64,000 nucleotides of DNA from Rothia nasimurium (GTDB lineage Bacteria > Actinomycetota > Actinomycetes > Actinomycetales > Micrococcaceae), in NCBI RefSeq assembly GCF_014217215.1, contig NZ_CP056080.1, forward strand, positions 434,001 through 498,000. Direction: 5' to 3'. The position numbers and the translations under genes are program-made. Below, piece after piece: positions 37,801 through 45,097 of the stretch. Below the pieces are notes generated by a model, which was not told the DNA's origin, did no database searches, and saw nothing but the letters and a program-made list of their open reading frames with translations. How positions within the stretch are numbered: position 1 is the stretch's first letter; each line of letters opens with the position of its first letter.

Positions 37801-37913
37801 TTAAAAGAGGCGTAGGCGCCGCCAGCTAGAGCAATCACCAGCGCCCAGATACCGATAACGGCCCAGGCACGGTGAGCTGCAAAACTGCCGACTTTATAGA
37901 GGAACTCAGACAT
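34884..37913 (-). CDS. MMPL/RND-family transporter with coiled-coil periplasmic domain
   Basis: 1009 residues. MMPL topology: one helix near the N-terminus (AWAVIGIWALVIALAGGAY), a large first extracytoplasmic domain (about 45-330), five helices, a second loop (about 560-690), six helices, and a cytoplasmic Ala/Glu-rich tail. From about 115 to 275 the loop is an unusual run of heptad-like units around AQLDxGQAEL and QLEEAQAQLDQGRADYE, a long coiled coil as in YhgE-type proteins. GIDYTLFILNRHR carries the proton-relay Asp. The substrate is unknown; lipid or drug export is usual. It lies 38 bases after tetR and is expected to be controlled by it. Confidence 0.9.
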   Translation of the reverse strand: MSEFLYKVGSFAAHRAWAVIGIWALVIALAGGAYASFKGELTDSITIPGTEAQLVQEELTDTFNLNLNAGTGSAIVQTEDGSAFTDEQKAAVASAVAEAETVEGVDSATDPFAIAQQLADGQAQLDAGQAELSGGEQQLADGQAQLDDAKAQLDSGQAELDSRRAELESGQQQLDEGYAQLEDAQNQLNEARSRLEGEDAPPEAFGELNGQQAQLDAQRAQLDATAEQLNQGRTQLEEAQAQLDQGRADYEAGLAQLEDSRSQLESGKSTIEQNAGLLQMSESGVAISEDNSTAIISVTFDAETGSIPAETLDAAQQKLNVLSDNGLTVTYDQYMQGVEPEMNATAEAIGIGIAFIVLFLMLGTLVAAGLPVIMAIIGVGTSALAVLSLSSVIEMTSTTPTLGTMLGLAVGIDYTLFILNRHRTNLAKGMNVKESIALATGTSGGAVFFAGATVIIALLGLNVVGIPFLGVMGNAGAFAVAVAVAVATTLSPAVMSLLGERVLSKKQRAKIAAGAQAASEDDAQAAFIRAEAKQAAADHEEAHRGWIGLILKKPIATVAAVVLALGAVALPVTDMRLGLPTGASQTTDSAAYISYTTIADKFGEGQNGPIVVAARLPEGTTEEQAKALQVEVGQDLLDQSDVSAVIPAMISDDNSALLYQVIPDEGPNAQSTTDLVHTLRHMTLSTDNGEVTFGVTGQTAMAVDIAQNLAEVLPVYVALVMGLSLLVLILVFRSILVPVTATLGFLFSLLAALGATTAVFQWGWVAELFNVSTPGPLLAFLPILAVGILFGLAMDYQLFLVSGMREAYSHGRGAKTSVVVGYHHGARVVTAAALIMAGVFIGFVFSGDPMIASIGFVLAVGVLLDAFVVRMTLIPALMYLLGEKAWWIPAWLDRLLPDLDVEGTKLEARTQEEEAAPAPPEARTSAPVEDARHEVIAPAPTQQPASAPERPVSPTQVVAVESTRALAQAAVIAADQALAAEDEAQVEAQRAARAAREALNALSEQQKEQ

Positions 37914-37951
37914 GGCCTGCCGGTTTCCCTTTCGTGTGGTTGTGTTTTCTC

Positions 37952-38659
37952 TTAAACGGTCTGGTGGGAGATAACGCTGCCGTCAGCGGCAAATACCGGG
38001 GTTCCGGCTGCTACCTGGTTGATGTAAGCGTGGATATGGGGCACGATCATCTGGGGCTCGATAACCAGCTGCTTGGTGGGCTCTTCAAAAATGTTTTCGT
38101 CAAGTTCTTGAGCGAACCGCACAAAAGCGAAAACGTAACCCATCAGCAGGTTGTAGGCGAAGAGACCAAGGGCTAGTGACTGGTCGAGTGATAGGTCGGG
38201 GTAGAGCTGATCAATCTCGCTACAGAGGGCGTTGCAGATATCGCCCAGGGTGAGGGTGACTTCGCGGGCTACCAGGTCAAACTCTTCCTCAACCAGTGCT
38301 GCGCCCAGGGTGACAAAGCGGACGAGATCCTGCTGCACCCTTTCGGTTTCTACTGCCTCGTGGAAGTGCTGCACCAGGGCCTGTGGGAGGTCTTCAGTGG
38401 CGACTCCCCGGGGGAAGGGAGGCTCGTCGATGCAGGATTCGAGGTGGGTTGAGAGCTGGTAGGTCAGGGCGTCTTCGAGTTTTTTGAAGTGATTGAAGAC
38501 GGTGCGTTCTGAGACCCCTGCCTGCTTTGCAAGGGCCGAGGCTGTTAGGCCTGTTCGCCCGCCGGTGAGCACAAGGTGTTCAGCGGCTGCGGCGATTTTT
38601 TGCTTGGACGCCGTCGAGCGGGCCCTGCGCCGGTCGAGGGGAGGGGTGTGTTTCAGCAT
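37952..38659 (-). CDS. TetR-family regulator
   Basis: 235 residues from ATG 38659. The N-terminal helix-turn-helix reads LTASALAKQAGVSERTVFNHF (about residues 38-58), standard TetR. The ligand domain (about 75-235) is not assignable. A longer open frame upstream to 38776 would start inside repeat copy 2 and run through the operator, so it is rejected. A 26-bp palindrome lies 8 bases upstream of the start, as expected for autoregulation, and the MMPL gene follows in the same direction. Confidence 0.88.
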   Translation of the reverse strand: MLKHTPPLDRRRARSTASKQKIAAAAEHLVLTGGRTGLTASALAKQAGVSERTVFNHFKKLEDALTYQLSTHLESCIDEPPFPRGVATEDLPQALVQHFHEAVETERVQQDLVRFVTLGAALVEEEFDLVAREVTLTLGDICNALCSEIDQLYPDLSLDQSLALGLFAYNLLMGYVFAFVRFAQELDENIFEEPTKQLVIEPQMIVPHIHAYINQVAAGTPVFAADGSVISHQTV

Positions 38660-38666
38660 GTATTTA

Positions 38667-38692
38667 CAGTAACTGCAATATTGCAGGAACTG
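38667..38692. promoter_or_regulatory. Probable TetR operator
   Basis: CAGT-N2-CTGCAATATTGCAG-N2-ACTG, symmetric over 26 bases except for the two dinucleotide spacers. It overlaps where the tetR promoter and leader must be. Confidence 0.75.
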
Positions 38693-38748
38693 CAAATAGT
38701 TGGGGTGTGGGGTTGGGCACGGGTTGCTGGGCGTGGCCGGTGCAAGTC

Positions 38749-38808
38749 TTCCGCACTTATTCTGATTTACCCGCAACTAGTTGCGGGGTTTTCAGAATAA
38801 ATGCGGAA
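38749..38808. repeat. Nested palindromic repeat, copy 2
   Basis: Outer arms TTCCGCACTTATTCTGA (38749-38765) and TCAGAATAAATGCGGAA (38792-38808), inner palindrome CCGCAACTAGTTGCGG (38771-38786), then GGTTTT. The core is identical to copy 1; flanks differ but keep pairing (GATGCC/GGCATC there, TT/AA here), so base pairing is conserved. It lies between divergent tetR and purD. Confidence 0.85.
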
Positions 38809-38912
38809 AGGTATGTGAGCCGGGGCGGGCGTCCACAAAAATCAATCGGCAAAACCGCTCAAACTGCGGTAAAAACTTCATCAAATCGTGACCTTGCCGG
38901 TAGCCTAAAAGA

Positions 38913-40193
38913 ATGAAGGTTTTGGTACTGGGCCCCGGCGGTCGTGAACACGCAATTATTCGAGCACTCCTGAAAGATCCAGCCGTTACCGAGGTGCACT
39001 CAGCCCCCGGCAACGCGGGTATCGCCCAGGACGTCCCCGTGCACGCTATCGATGCAAACAACCCCGAGGCAGCCCTTGCGCTAGCCACCGAGCTGGCCGC
39101 TGACCTGGTCGTCATTGGCCCCGAAGCCCCCCTGGTCGCAGGCGTCTCAGACACCCTGCGCGATGCCGGTTTCGCCGTTTTTGGCCCGTCCAAGCCCGCT
39201 GCCCTGCTCGAAGGGTCCAAGGCCTTTGCCAAGGAAGTCATGGCCAGCGCCAATGTGCCCACCGCTATGGCTAAGGTCGCTACCAACCGCGAAGAAGCAG
39301 AAACCGCTCTCGCTACCTTTGGTGCCCCTTACGTTGTTAAAGATGACGGCCTGGCCGCCGGTAAGGGTGTCGTCGTCACCGAAGATTTCGATGCAGCCCT
39401 AGCCCACGCTGAATCCTGCTTTGCAGCTGGCGGTAGCGTCGTCATCGAAGAGTACCTGGATGGCCCCGAAGTCTCCCTCTTCGTGATCTCCGACGGCAGC
39501 ACCTGCCTGCCCCTCTCACCTGCCCAGGACTTCAAGCGTATTTTCGACAACGACGAGGGCCCCAACACCGGTGGCATGGGCGCTTACACCCCCCTACCCT
39601 GGCTGCCCGAAGGTTTCGTCGAAGAGGTCATTGAGCGCGTAGCCCAGCCCACCGTTGATGAAATGGCCCGCCGCGGTACCCCCTTTGTGGGCGTGCTCTA
39701 CTGCGGTCTGGCAGCTACCTCCCGCGGAATTCGCGTAATCGAATTCAACGCCCGCTTTGGTGACCCCGAAACCCAGGCTGTGCTGGCCCGCTTGCGCACC
39801 CCGCTCGGCGGCGTCCTTCTGGCAGCGGCCAAGGGCGAACTGCCCGCCGACCTTGCTCTTGACTGGGATCCCCGCACCGCCGTTGACGTGGTTATGGCTG
39901 CAGAGAACTACCCCGACACTCCCCGCAAGGGCGATGCCATCACCGGCCTGGACGCCGCCAACCAGCGCGAGAGCGTTCACATTGACCACGCAGGAACCGC
40001 CCTCGACGGTGAAGAGATCGTCACCGCCGGTGGCCGTGTGCTGGCTGTTGTCGCCCTGGGCGAGAACCTCACCGAAGCCCGCGAGGCTGCCTACGCCGGC
40101 GTGCGCGACATCGCCTGGAAGGGTGCCCAGTACCGTTCAGACATTGCGCTCGCTGCCGCCGAGAATCGTATTCAGATTCCCACCCAGAACTAA
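38913..40193 (+). CDS. purD: Phosphoribosylamine-glycine ligase (GARS)
   Basis: 426 residues, second step of purine synthesis. The N-terminus MKVLVLGPGGREHAIIRAL is diagnostic, followed by VIGPEAPLVAGVSD, FGPSKPAALLEGSKAFAKEV, the ATP-grasp core (VVKDDGLAAGKGVVV, VVIEEYLDGPEVSLF, NTGGMGAYTPLPW) and IEFNARFGDPETQAVL for metal binding. It starts a plus-strand pur unit with purC, separated by a terminator-like hairpin. Confidence 0.97.
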   Translation: MKVLVLGPGGREHAIIRALLKDPAVTEVHSAPGNAGIAQDVPVHAIDANNPEAALALATELAADLVVIGPEAPLVAGVSDTLRDAGFAVFGPSKPAALLEGSKAFAKEVMASANVPTAMAKVATNREEAETALATFGAPYVVKDDGLAAGKGVVVTEDFDAALAHAESCFAAGGSVVIEEYLDGPEVSLFVISDGSTCLPLSPAQDFKRIFDNDEGPNTGGMGAYTPLPWLPEGFVEEVIERVAQPTVDEMARRGTPFVGVLYCGLAATSRGIRVIEFNARFGDPETQAVLARLRTPLGGVLLAAAKGELPADLALDWDPRTAVDVVMAAENYPDTPRKGDAITGLDAANQRESVHIDHAGTALDGEEIVTAGGRVLAVVALGENLTEAREAAYAGVRDIAWKGAQYRSDIALAAAENRIQIPTQN

Positions 40194-40199
40194 CCTCCT

Positions 40200-40237
40200 G
40201 TGACTGCCCACCGCCCCCGCGTGGGCAGTCACTTTTC
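40200..40237 (+). terminator. Terminator after purD
   Basis: GTGACTGCCCAC (40200-40211) pairs perfectly with GTGGGCAGTCAC (40221-40232), followed by TTTTCT. purC starts 42 bases later, so it may be an attenuator rather than a full stop. Confidence 0.85.
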
Positions 40238-40278
40238 TATCACTTCACAGCCCACCTGCACACCCCCAGGAGAAAATC

Positions 40279-41205
40279 ATGAGCCATACCCCCGTAGACA
40301 TTCCCGGCTGGAAGCACGTGTATTCCGGCAAGGTCCGTGACCTCTACATTCCTGATGAGGATACCCAGGACGTCACCGGCCTGAACGTGAAGGACGACGC
40401 CGAACTGCGTGCCGGCTCCGTGATGGTGGTTGCCACCGACCGTATCAGCGCCTTCGACCAGGTGCTTCCCACCGAGATTCCCGATAAGGGCAAGATTCTG
40501 ACTCAGATGTCCCTCTGGTGGTTTGAGCAGCTCAAGGGTGTGCCCAACCATGTGCTGTCTACCGACGTGCCCGAGGTGGTGGCTGGCCGCGCCATGATCT
40601 GTAAGTCTCTGAACATGTTCCCGGTTGAGTGCATTGTGCGCGGTTACCTGACCGGCTCCGGCCTGGCTTCTTACCGCAAGACCGGTAAGGTCAACGAGTT
40701 TGAGCTGCCCGCCGGTCTGGTAGATGGCTCCCGCCTGGAACCTGCCCTCTTCACACCCACCGGCAAGGCAGAGGTGGGGGAGCACGACGAGCCCATTACC
40801 CGTGAAGAGCTCGACGCTGAGGTGGGGGAGGCTATCGCCGACCGCCTGCAGGAACTGACCCTCTATGTCTATGAGACTGCCGAGAAGATTGCGCGTGATC
40901 GCGGCATCATTCTGGCCGACACCAAGATTGAGTTCGGTACCGACTCCTACCGCGGTGAAATCACCCTGGGCGATGAGGTGCTGACCCCCGATTCATCTCG
41001 TTTCTGGGATGCCGATGACTACGAGCCCGGCCGTGCCCAGGCGTCCTTTGATAAGCAGTACGTGCGCGACTGGCTCAAGAGCGAGGAGTCGGGCTGGGAC
41101 GGCACCGGCCCCGTGCCCGAGCTTCCCGCCGAGGTTGTGGAGAAGACCCGTGCCCGCTACGTTGAGGCCTACGAGCGTTTGACCGGGCAGAAGTTCGAGG
41201 CTTAG
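40279..41205 (+). CDS. purC: SAICAR synthase (phosphoribosylaminoimidazole-succinocarboxamide synthase)
   Basis: 308 residues. It joins aspartate to CAIR. Motifs: HVYSGKVRDLYIPDE, VVATDRISAFDQVLPTEIPD, GRAMICKSLNMFPVECIVRG, DEPITREELD, DTKIEFGTD and LGDEVLTPDSSRFWDADDYE. AGGAG precedes the ATG. Its stop overlaps the stop of the convergent GntR gene by four bases, and no terminator separates them. Confidence 0.97.
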   Translation: MSHTPVDIPGWKHVYSGKVRDLYIPDEDTQDVTGLNVKDDAELRAGSVMVVATDRISAFDQVLPTEIPDKGKILTQMSLWWFEQLKGVPNHVLSTDVPEVVAGRAMICKSLNMFPVECIVRGYLTGSGLASYRKTGKVNEFELPAGLVDGSRLEPALFTPTGKAEVGEHDEPITREELDAEVGEAIADRLQELTLYVYETAEKIARDRGIILADTKIEFGTDSYRGEITLGDEVLTPDSSRFWDADDYEPGRAQASFDKQYVRDWLKSEESGWDGTGPVPELPAEVVEKTRARYVEAYERLTGQKFEA

Positions 41206-41960
41206 ACCTGCGTATCGCGTACCTTCTGGTGGTACTCGTAGTGGGCGGCCCCGATTTCTGAGAGGGCGTAGAACCAACGAATGTGCTCAGCGACTGTTCG
41301 CTGGGCACGTTCTGCATCTCCGGCAATAACCGCCGCGTAGATGGCCCGGTGCTGGTCCTGGAGTTCCCGTTTGGTTGCTTCCCAGTTGTCGAGGTAGGGC
41401 ACGGCTTCCTGTACGTAGCCTACGGTTGCTAGGTGCAGGGAGTCGATGACGGTGTCCATCACGATGTTCCCGCCGAGGGACGATATTTCGTAGTGGAAGC
41501 GGGTGTCGCAGAAGTGGAAGCGGTCGTCGCTAATATCTGCGTGGTCCATTTCTTCGAGGTAGCGGCGGGCTGTGGCGAGGGACGCGGCGTGTTCGGGCTG
41601 GTGGGCTACGTCGGCGGCGCGGGCGGCGGCTTCGCCTTCGAGCAGGACGCGGGTACTCACGATGTCTGCTACCGGCAGGGTGCGGGTGGCGATGTGCATG
41701 CGCAGGGCCCAGCCGAGGGCGTCCGAGGGCTCAGAGACCACGACAGCGCCGGCCTTGGGGCCTGAGCCCACCCCCGACCGAATGAGGCCCACCGCGGAGA
41801 GAATGCGCAGGGCTTCGCGCACCGAGGCCCGTGAGATACCGTATTCCTCTGCCAGGGAGCGTTCACCGGGCAGGCGGTCGCCGATACGCAGCTGGCCGTG
41901 GCGCAACCGGTGTTCGATGGACTCGAGCAGGGCGGTGTAGGTGGGCTCTTTTTCTTTCAC
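41202..41960 (-). CDS. GntR-family (FadR/LldR type) regulator of lactate use
   Basis: 252 residues from GTG 41960 (GAAAGAC upstream); an open frame extends to 42023. Winged helix: LRIGDRLPGERSLAEEYGIS followed by RASVREALRILSAVGLI. The C-terminal all-helical FCD domain spans about 85-240, with metal-site residues of the DxxFH type (DDRFHFCDTRFH). It is encoded beside lldP and lutABC, and two palindromes of FadR/LldR type lie in their shared promoter region, so it most likely represses both until lactate is present. Confidence 0.88.
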   Translation of the reverse strand: MKEKEPTYTALLESIEHRLRHGQLRIGDRLPGERSLAEEYGISRASVREALRILSAVGLIRSGVGSGPKAGAVVVSEPSDALGWALRMHIATRTLPVADIVSTRVLLEGEAAARAADVAHQPEHAASLATARRYLEEMDHADISDDRFHFCDTRFHYEISSLGGNIVMDTVIDSLHLATVGYVQEAVPYLDNWEATKRELQDQHRAIYAAVIAGDAERAQRTVAEHIRWFYALSEIGAAHYEYHQKVRDTQV

Positions 41961-42084
41961 GCGCTGTCTTTCAGATGGGGTAGGTACATAGACAAGGTAT
42001 AGGTAAGGGCGGTGCAGTTCCAACGTATGTTACGTGGGACTGCACCGCCCTTTGCCTGCCTAGCTCATAGGTGTGAACCTGTGA

Positions 42085-43779
42085 TTAGTGGCCGGTGAGG
42101 TAGGGCTCAACCAGAAGACCGGAGAGAACGGTTGCCTGGAGGAAGACCAGGGCACAAACGGCCAGCAGCAGGATGAAGGACCAACCGAGAACTGCCTTGA
42201 AGATTTCGGACTCCTTGCCTTCCATGTTGACCGAGGTGGCCGCGATGGCGAGGGACTGGGGTGAAATCATCTTGCCGACGACACCACCGGTGGTGTTAGC
42301 AGCCAGCATGAGTTCGGGGTGGGCACCGGTCATGCCGCCTTCCTGCAGGTGCTCAGCGGCGGTGACCTGGAGCTTGGAGAAGAGGGCGTTGGCTGAGGTG
42401 TCGGAGCCGGTGACGGCGGTGCCGACCCAGCCGAGGACGGGTGCCAGGAAGGCGTAGGCTACGCCGAGTGATGCGACGTATTCACCGATGGCAACGGTCT
42501 GGCCGGAGTAGTTCATGACGAAGGCCAGGGCCAGAACCAGGGCAATGGTGACAGCTGACCAGCGCATCTTGTAGGCTACGGCGCCGATTTCCTTGAAGGC
42601 GTCGCCCATAGAGAGCTTGTACTTGCCGTTTTCGTTGAAGATGGCGTAGAGGATGGCGACCAGGATGCCGGAGATCAGCAGGTAGGTGCCGGGGTTACCG
42701 AGCCATGCCCACTTGTAGACGGTGTCTACTGCGGTGCCGTCCGCCTTGAGCAGACGTTCAGAGAGCAGAGGCATATCGAACTCGACGACGGTGGTCTTGA
42801 GCCAGTCGACGAGCGGGGTGTAGAGGTTTGCGATACCGAAGATGATGACAACGACCAGGTAGGGCATGAGGGCCATCCAGATGCGGCGGCCGGGCAGGTG
42901 CTCAACTTCGAGGGGGGCGGTGACGCCGTAGCGTTCGCGAACGCCCTCAACACCGCGGGGCTTGACGAAGCGCAGGAAGACAACGGCGGCAGCGATAGAG
43001 ACGATGCAGGCTACGACGTCGGTCAGCTGGTAGACGAAGTAGGTTGCGGCCCACCACTGAGCAACAGCGAAGGAAGCGCCGATAACAGCGGCGTGCATCC
43101 AGGCGTCCTTGAGGCCCTTAATGCCGTCCAGGATCCAGAGCAGAATGAAGGGAACGAAGAAAGCGATGAAGGGAGCCTGGTGGCCGACGATTGCGGCGAT
43201 ATCGGTTGCTTCCTTGCCACCGACTTCACCGGCAGTGGTAATCGGGATTGCAACAGCACCGAAAGCAACGGGTGCGGTGTTAGCAATCAGAACGGTGGTA
43301 GCTGCCTTGAGGGGCTTAACGCCCAGAGCCAGGATCATGGTTGCGGTAATAGCAACGGGGGCGCCGAAGCCTGCGAGCGCTTCGAGCAGGCCGCCGAAGC
43401 AGAAAGCAATCAGGATGGCCTGGATACGCAGGTCGCCGCCACCGATGAGGTCGAAGGTGCGGCGCAGGTCTTCAAAGCGGCCTGAAAGCACGGTGATCTG
43501 GTAGAACCAGATAGCCATGAGGATAACCCAGACGATGGGGAAGAGGCCGTAGATGCCGCCGCGGAAGGCTGACATGCCGGCGAGGTCCCAGGGCATGCCG
43601 AAACCGAAGACGGCAACGAGGATAGCAACGAGAAGTGAGACCAAGCCTGAGACGTGGGCGCGAGCCTTGACGCCAAGGAGCATGATAAAGAATGCAAGTA
43701 GCGGCAGGGCTGAGACGAGGGCGCTCAGCGCGAGGCTACCACCGACGGCGTCGGTTACAGCGGTATAGGTATTTTCCAC
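42085..43779 (-). CDS. lldP: L-lactate permease
   Basis: 564 residues, LctP family, about 14 hydrophobic segments. Typical blocks: VWVILMAIWFYQITVLSGRF, AFCFGGLLEALAGFGAPVAI, NTAPVAFGAVAIPITTAG, AFLAPVLGWVGTAVTGSDTSANALF, and MISPQSLAIAATSVNMEGKE near the end. Proton-coupled lactate (and glycolate) uptake. Divergent from lutABC, which oxidises lactate to pyruvate, and next to the GntR regulator. Confidence 0.95.
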   Translation of the reverse strand: MENTYTAVTDAVGGSLALSALVSALPLLAFFIMLLGVKARAHVSGLVSLLVAILVAVFGFGMPWDLAGMSAFRGGIYGLFPIVWVILMAIWFYQITVLSGRFEDLRRTFDLIGGGDLRIQAILIAFCFGGLLEALAGFGAPVAITATMILALGVKPLKAATTVLIANTAPVAFGAVAIPITTAGEVGGKEATDIAAIVGHQAPFIAFFVPFILLWILDGIKGLKDAWMHAAVIGASFAVAQWWAATYFVYQLTDVVACIVSIAAAVVFLRFVKPRGVEGVRERYGVTAPLEVEHLPGRRIWMALMPYLVVVIIFGIANLYTPLVDWLKTTVVEFDMPLLSERLLKADGTAVDTVYKWAWLGNPGTYLLISGILVAILYAIFNENGKYKLSMGDAFKEIGAVAYKMRWSAVTIALVLALAFVMNYSGQTVAIGEYVASLGVAYAFLAPVLGWVGTAVTGSDTSANALFSKLQVTAAEHLQEGGMTGAHPELMLAANTTGGVVGKMISPQSLAIAATSVNMEGKESEIFKAVLGWSFILLLAVCALVFLQATVLSGLLVEPYLTGH

Positions 43780-43862
43780 CGTATTCTCCTTAGTGATGTG
43801 TGGTATGGCTGGGCGTCACATCTGTGGGCGCTGAGCCAAAAAATATGAGGCCTAACCTTCTG

Positions 43863-43873
43863 TGGTCAGACCA
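43863..43873. promoter_or_regulatory. LldR-type operator near lldP
   Basis: TGGTCAGACCA, a perfect palindrome about the central A, 84 bases upstream of the lldP start. It matches the TGGT-N3-ACCA form bound by FadR/LldR regulators. Confidence 0.7.
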
Positions 43874-44083
43874 TTGCTTTTCGAGGTCTACGTTACATGA
43901 GGCAGTTCACTTTCGCCAAGCTGTGGCCGCATCTATTTGCGGTATTTTTTTCGTCCCTGTGGTTTTGTGGGTTTTTCGGGGTTTTGGGGTGCGCTCTCGT
44001 GTTGGCATGCGCCTGCTTGTGTGGTTCTTGGGGTGCGCGGACGCCCGCGGCGGGGGAGCGGGGTTCTTTCAGCTTTCTTTGTA

Positions 44084-44094
44084 TGGTCAGACCG
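44084..44094. promoter_or_regulatory. LldR-type operator near lutA
   Basis: TGGTCAGACCG, one base from the copy at 43863. It precedes a TTATTTGCATAAGAAAATATGC stretch that could hold a promoter. The 43780-44295 interval has no gene that I can support; the leader from 44095 to 44295 is about 200 bases. Confidence 0.65.
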
Positions 44095-44295
44095 TTAGAT
44101 TATTTGCATAAGAAAATATGCCCTATTTAAAGTATCGAAATACTGACCCCATCGTGTTAAATGAGGGAGTAGGAAAAGAATCTAACAGGCACCCCGCCCG
44201 CCCTTCCTCTCCCACCCGGCCACCGGCGTCCGCGCCCCTGAACCGGTAAGGAAGACGCGGGCTACCCATGCCGCACAGAAGAAGAGAGAACCAAC

Positions 44296-45093
44296 ATGCG
44301 TGTCGCACTGTTTTCAACGTGCATCGTCGACGCAATGTACCCCAAGGTAGCTAAGGCTACCGTTGACATCCTGGAGCGTCTCGGCCACGAGGTCGTCTTC
44401 CCGCAGGGCCAGACCTGCTGCTCCCAGATGCACGTCAACTCGGGCTACTTCGACGACGCCTACCCCATCGTCAAAACCCACGTACAGGCCTTTGAAGAAT
44501 GGGACTTCGACGCAATCGTTGCGCCCTCAGGCTCCTGCGTTGCCTCCCTCGGCCACCAGCAGCCCATGATCGCAGAGCGAGCAGGCGACGACGCCACCGC
44601 CCGCGCTGCCGCCTCACTGGCTGCCCGCTCCTTCGAGCTCTCCCAGTTCCTCATCGACGTCTGCGGCGTCACCAACGCAGCAGAACAGCTGGGCTCCTAC
44701 TTCCCCGAGAAGGTCACCTACCACTCATCCTGCCACGGCATGCGCCTGCTGGGTCTGGGCACCCGCCAGGAAGACCTGATCCGCACCGTTGAGGGCCTGG
44801 AGTACACCCAGATTGACGGCCTTGACCAGTGCTGCGGCTTCGGTGGAACCTTCTCCTTCAAGAACGCAGACACCTCCGGCGCCATGGTTGCCGACAAGGT
44901 AGAGAACATTGAAGCAACCGGTGCATCGGTCTGCACCGGTGGCGACTCATCCTGCCTGATGAACATCGGCGGCGCTCTCTCCCGCAAGAACTCACCCGTA
45001 CAGACCGTACACTTCGCCGAGATTCTTGCATCCACTAAGGAAAACCCGCTCAAGGTCACCGGCCCCGTAGCCGTTACCGCAGGAGGTAAGTAA
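44296..45093 (+). CDS. lutA: L-lactate oxidation complex subunit LutA
   Basis: 265 residues. Two CCG-type cysteine-rich domains: STCIVDAMYPK and QTCCSQMHVNSGY in the first, YHSSCHGMRLLGL and DQCCGFGGTFS in the second, which bind iron-sulfur or act as heterodisulfide-reductase-like modules. With LutB and LutC it oxidises L-lactate to pyruvate and feeds electrons to the respiratory chain. First gene of lutABC. Confidence 0.95.
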   Translation: MRVALFSTCIVDAMYPKVAKATVDILERLGHEVVFPQGQTCCSQMHVNSGYFDDAYPIVKTHVQAFEEWDFDAIVAPSGSCVASLGHQQPMIAERAGDDATARAAASLAARSFELSQFLIDVCGVTNAAEQLGSYFPEKVTYHSSCHGMRLLGLGTRQEDLIRTVEGLEYTQIDGLDQCCGFGGTFSFKNADTSGAMVADKVENIEATGASVCTGGDSSCLMNIGGALSRKNSPVQTVHFAEILASTKENPLKVTGPVAVTAGGK

Positions 45094-45097
45094 AGCC

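Noticed and set aside
43800-44130. Open frames between lldP and lutA.
   Set aside because: Low-complexity Cys/Phe/Gly-rich translations with no ribosome-binding site; they overlap the two LldR-type operators.
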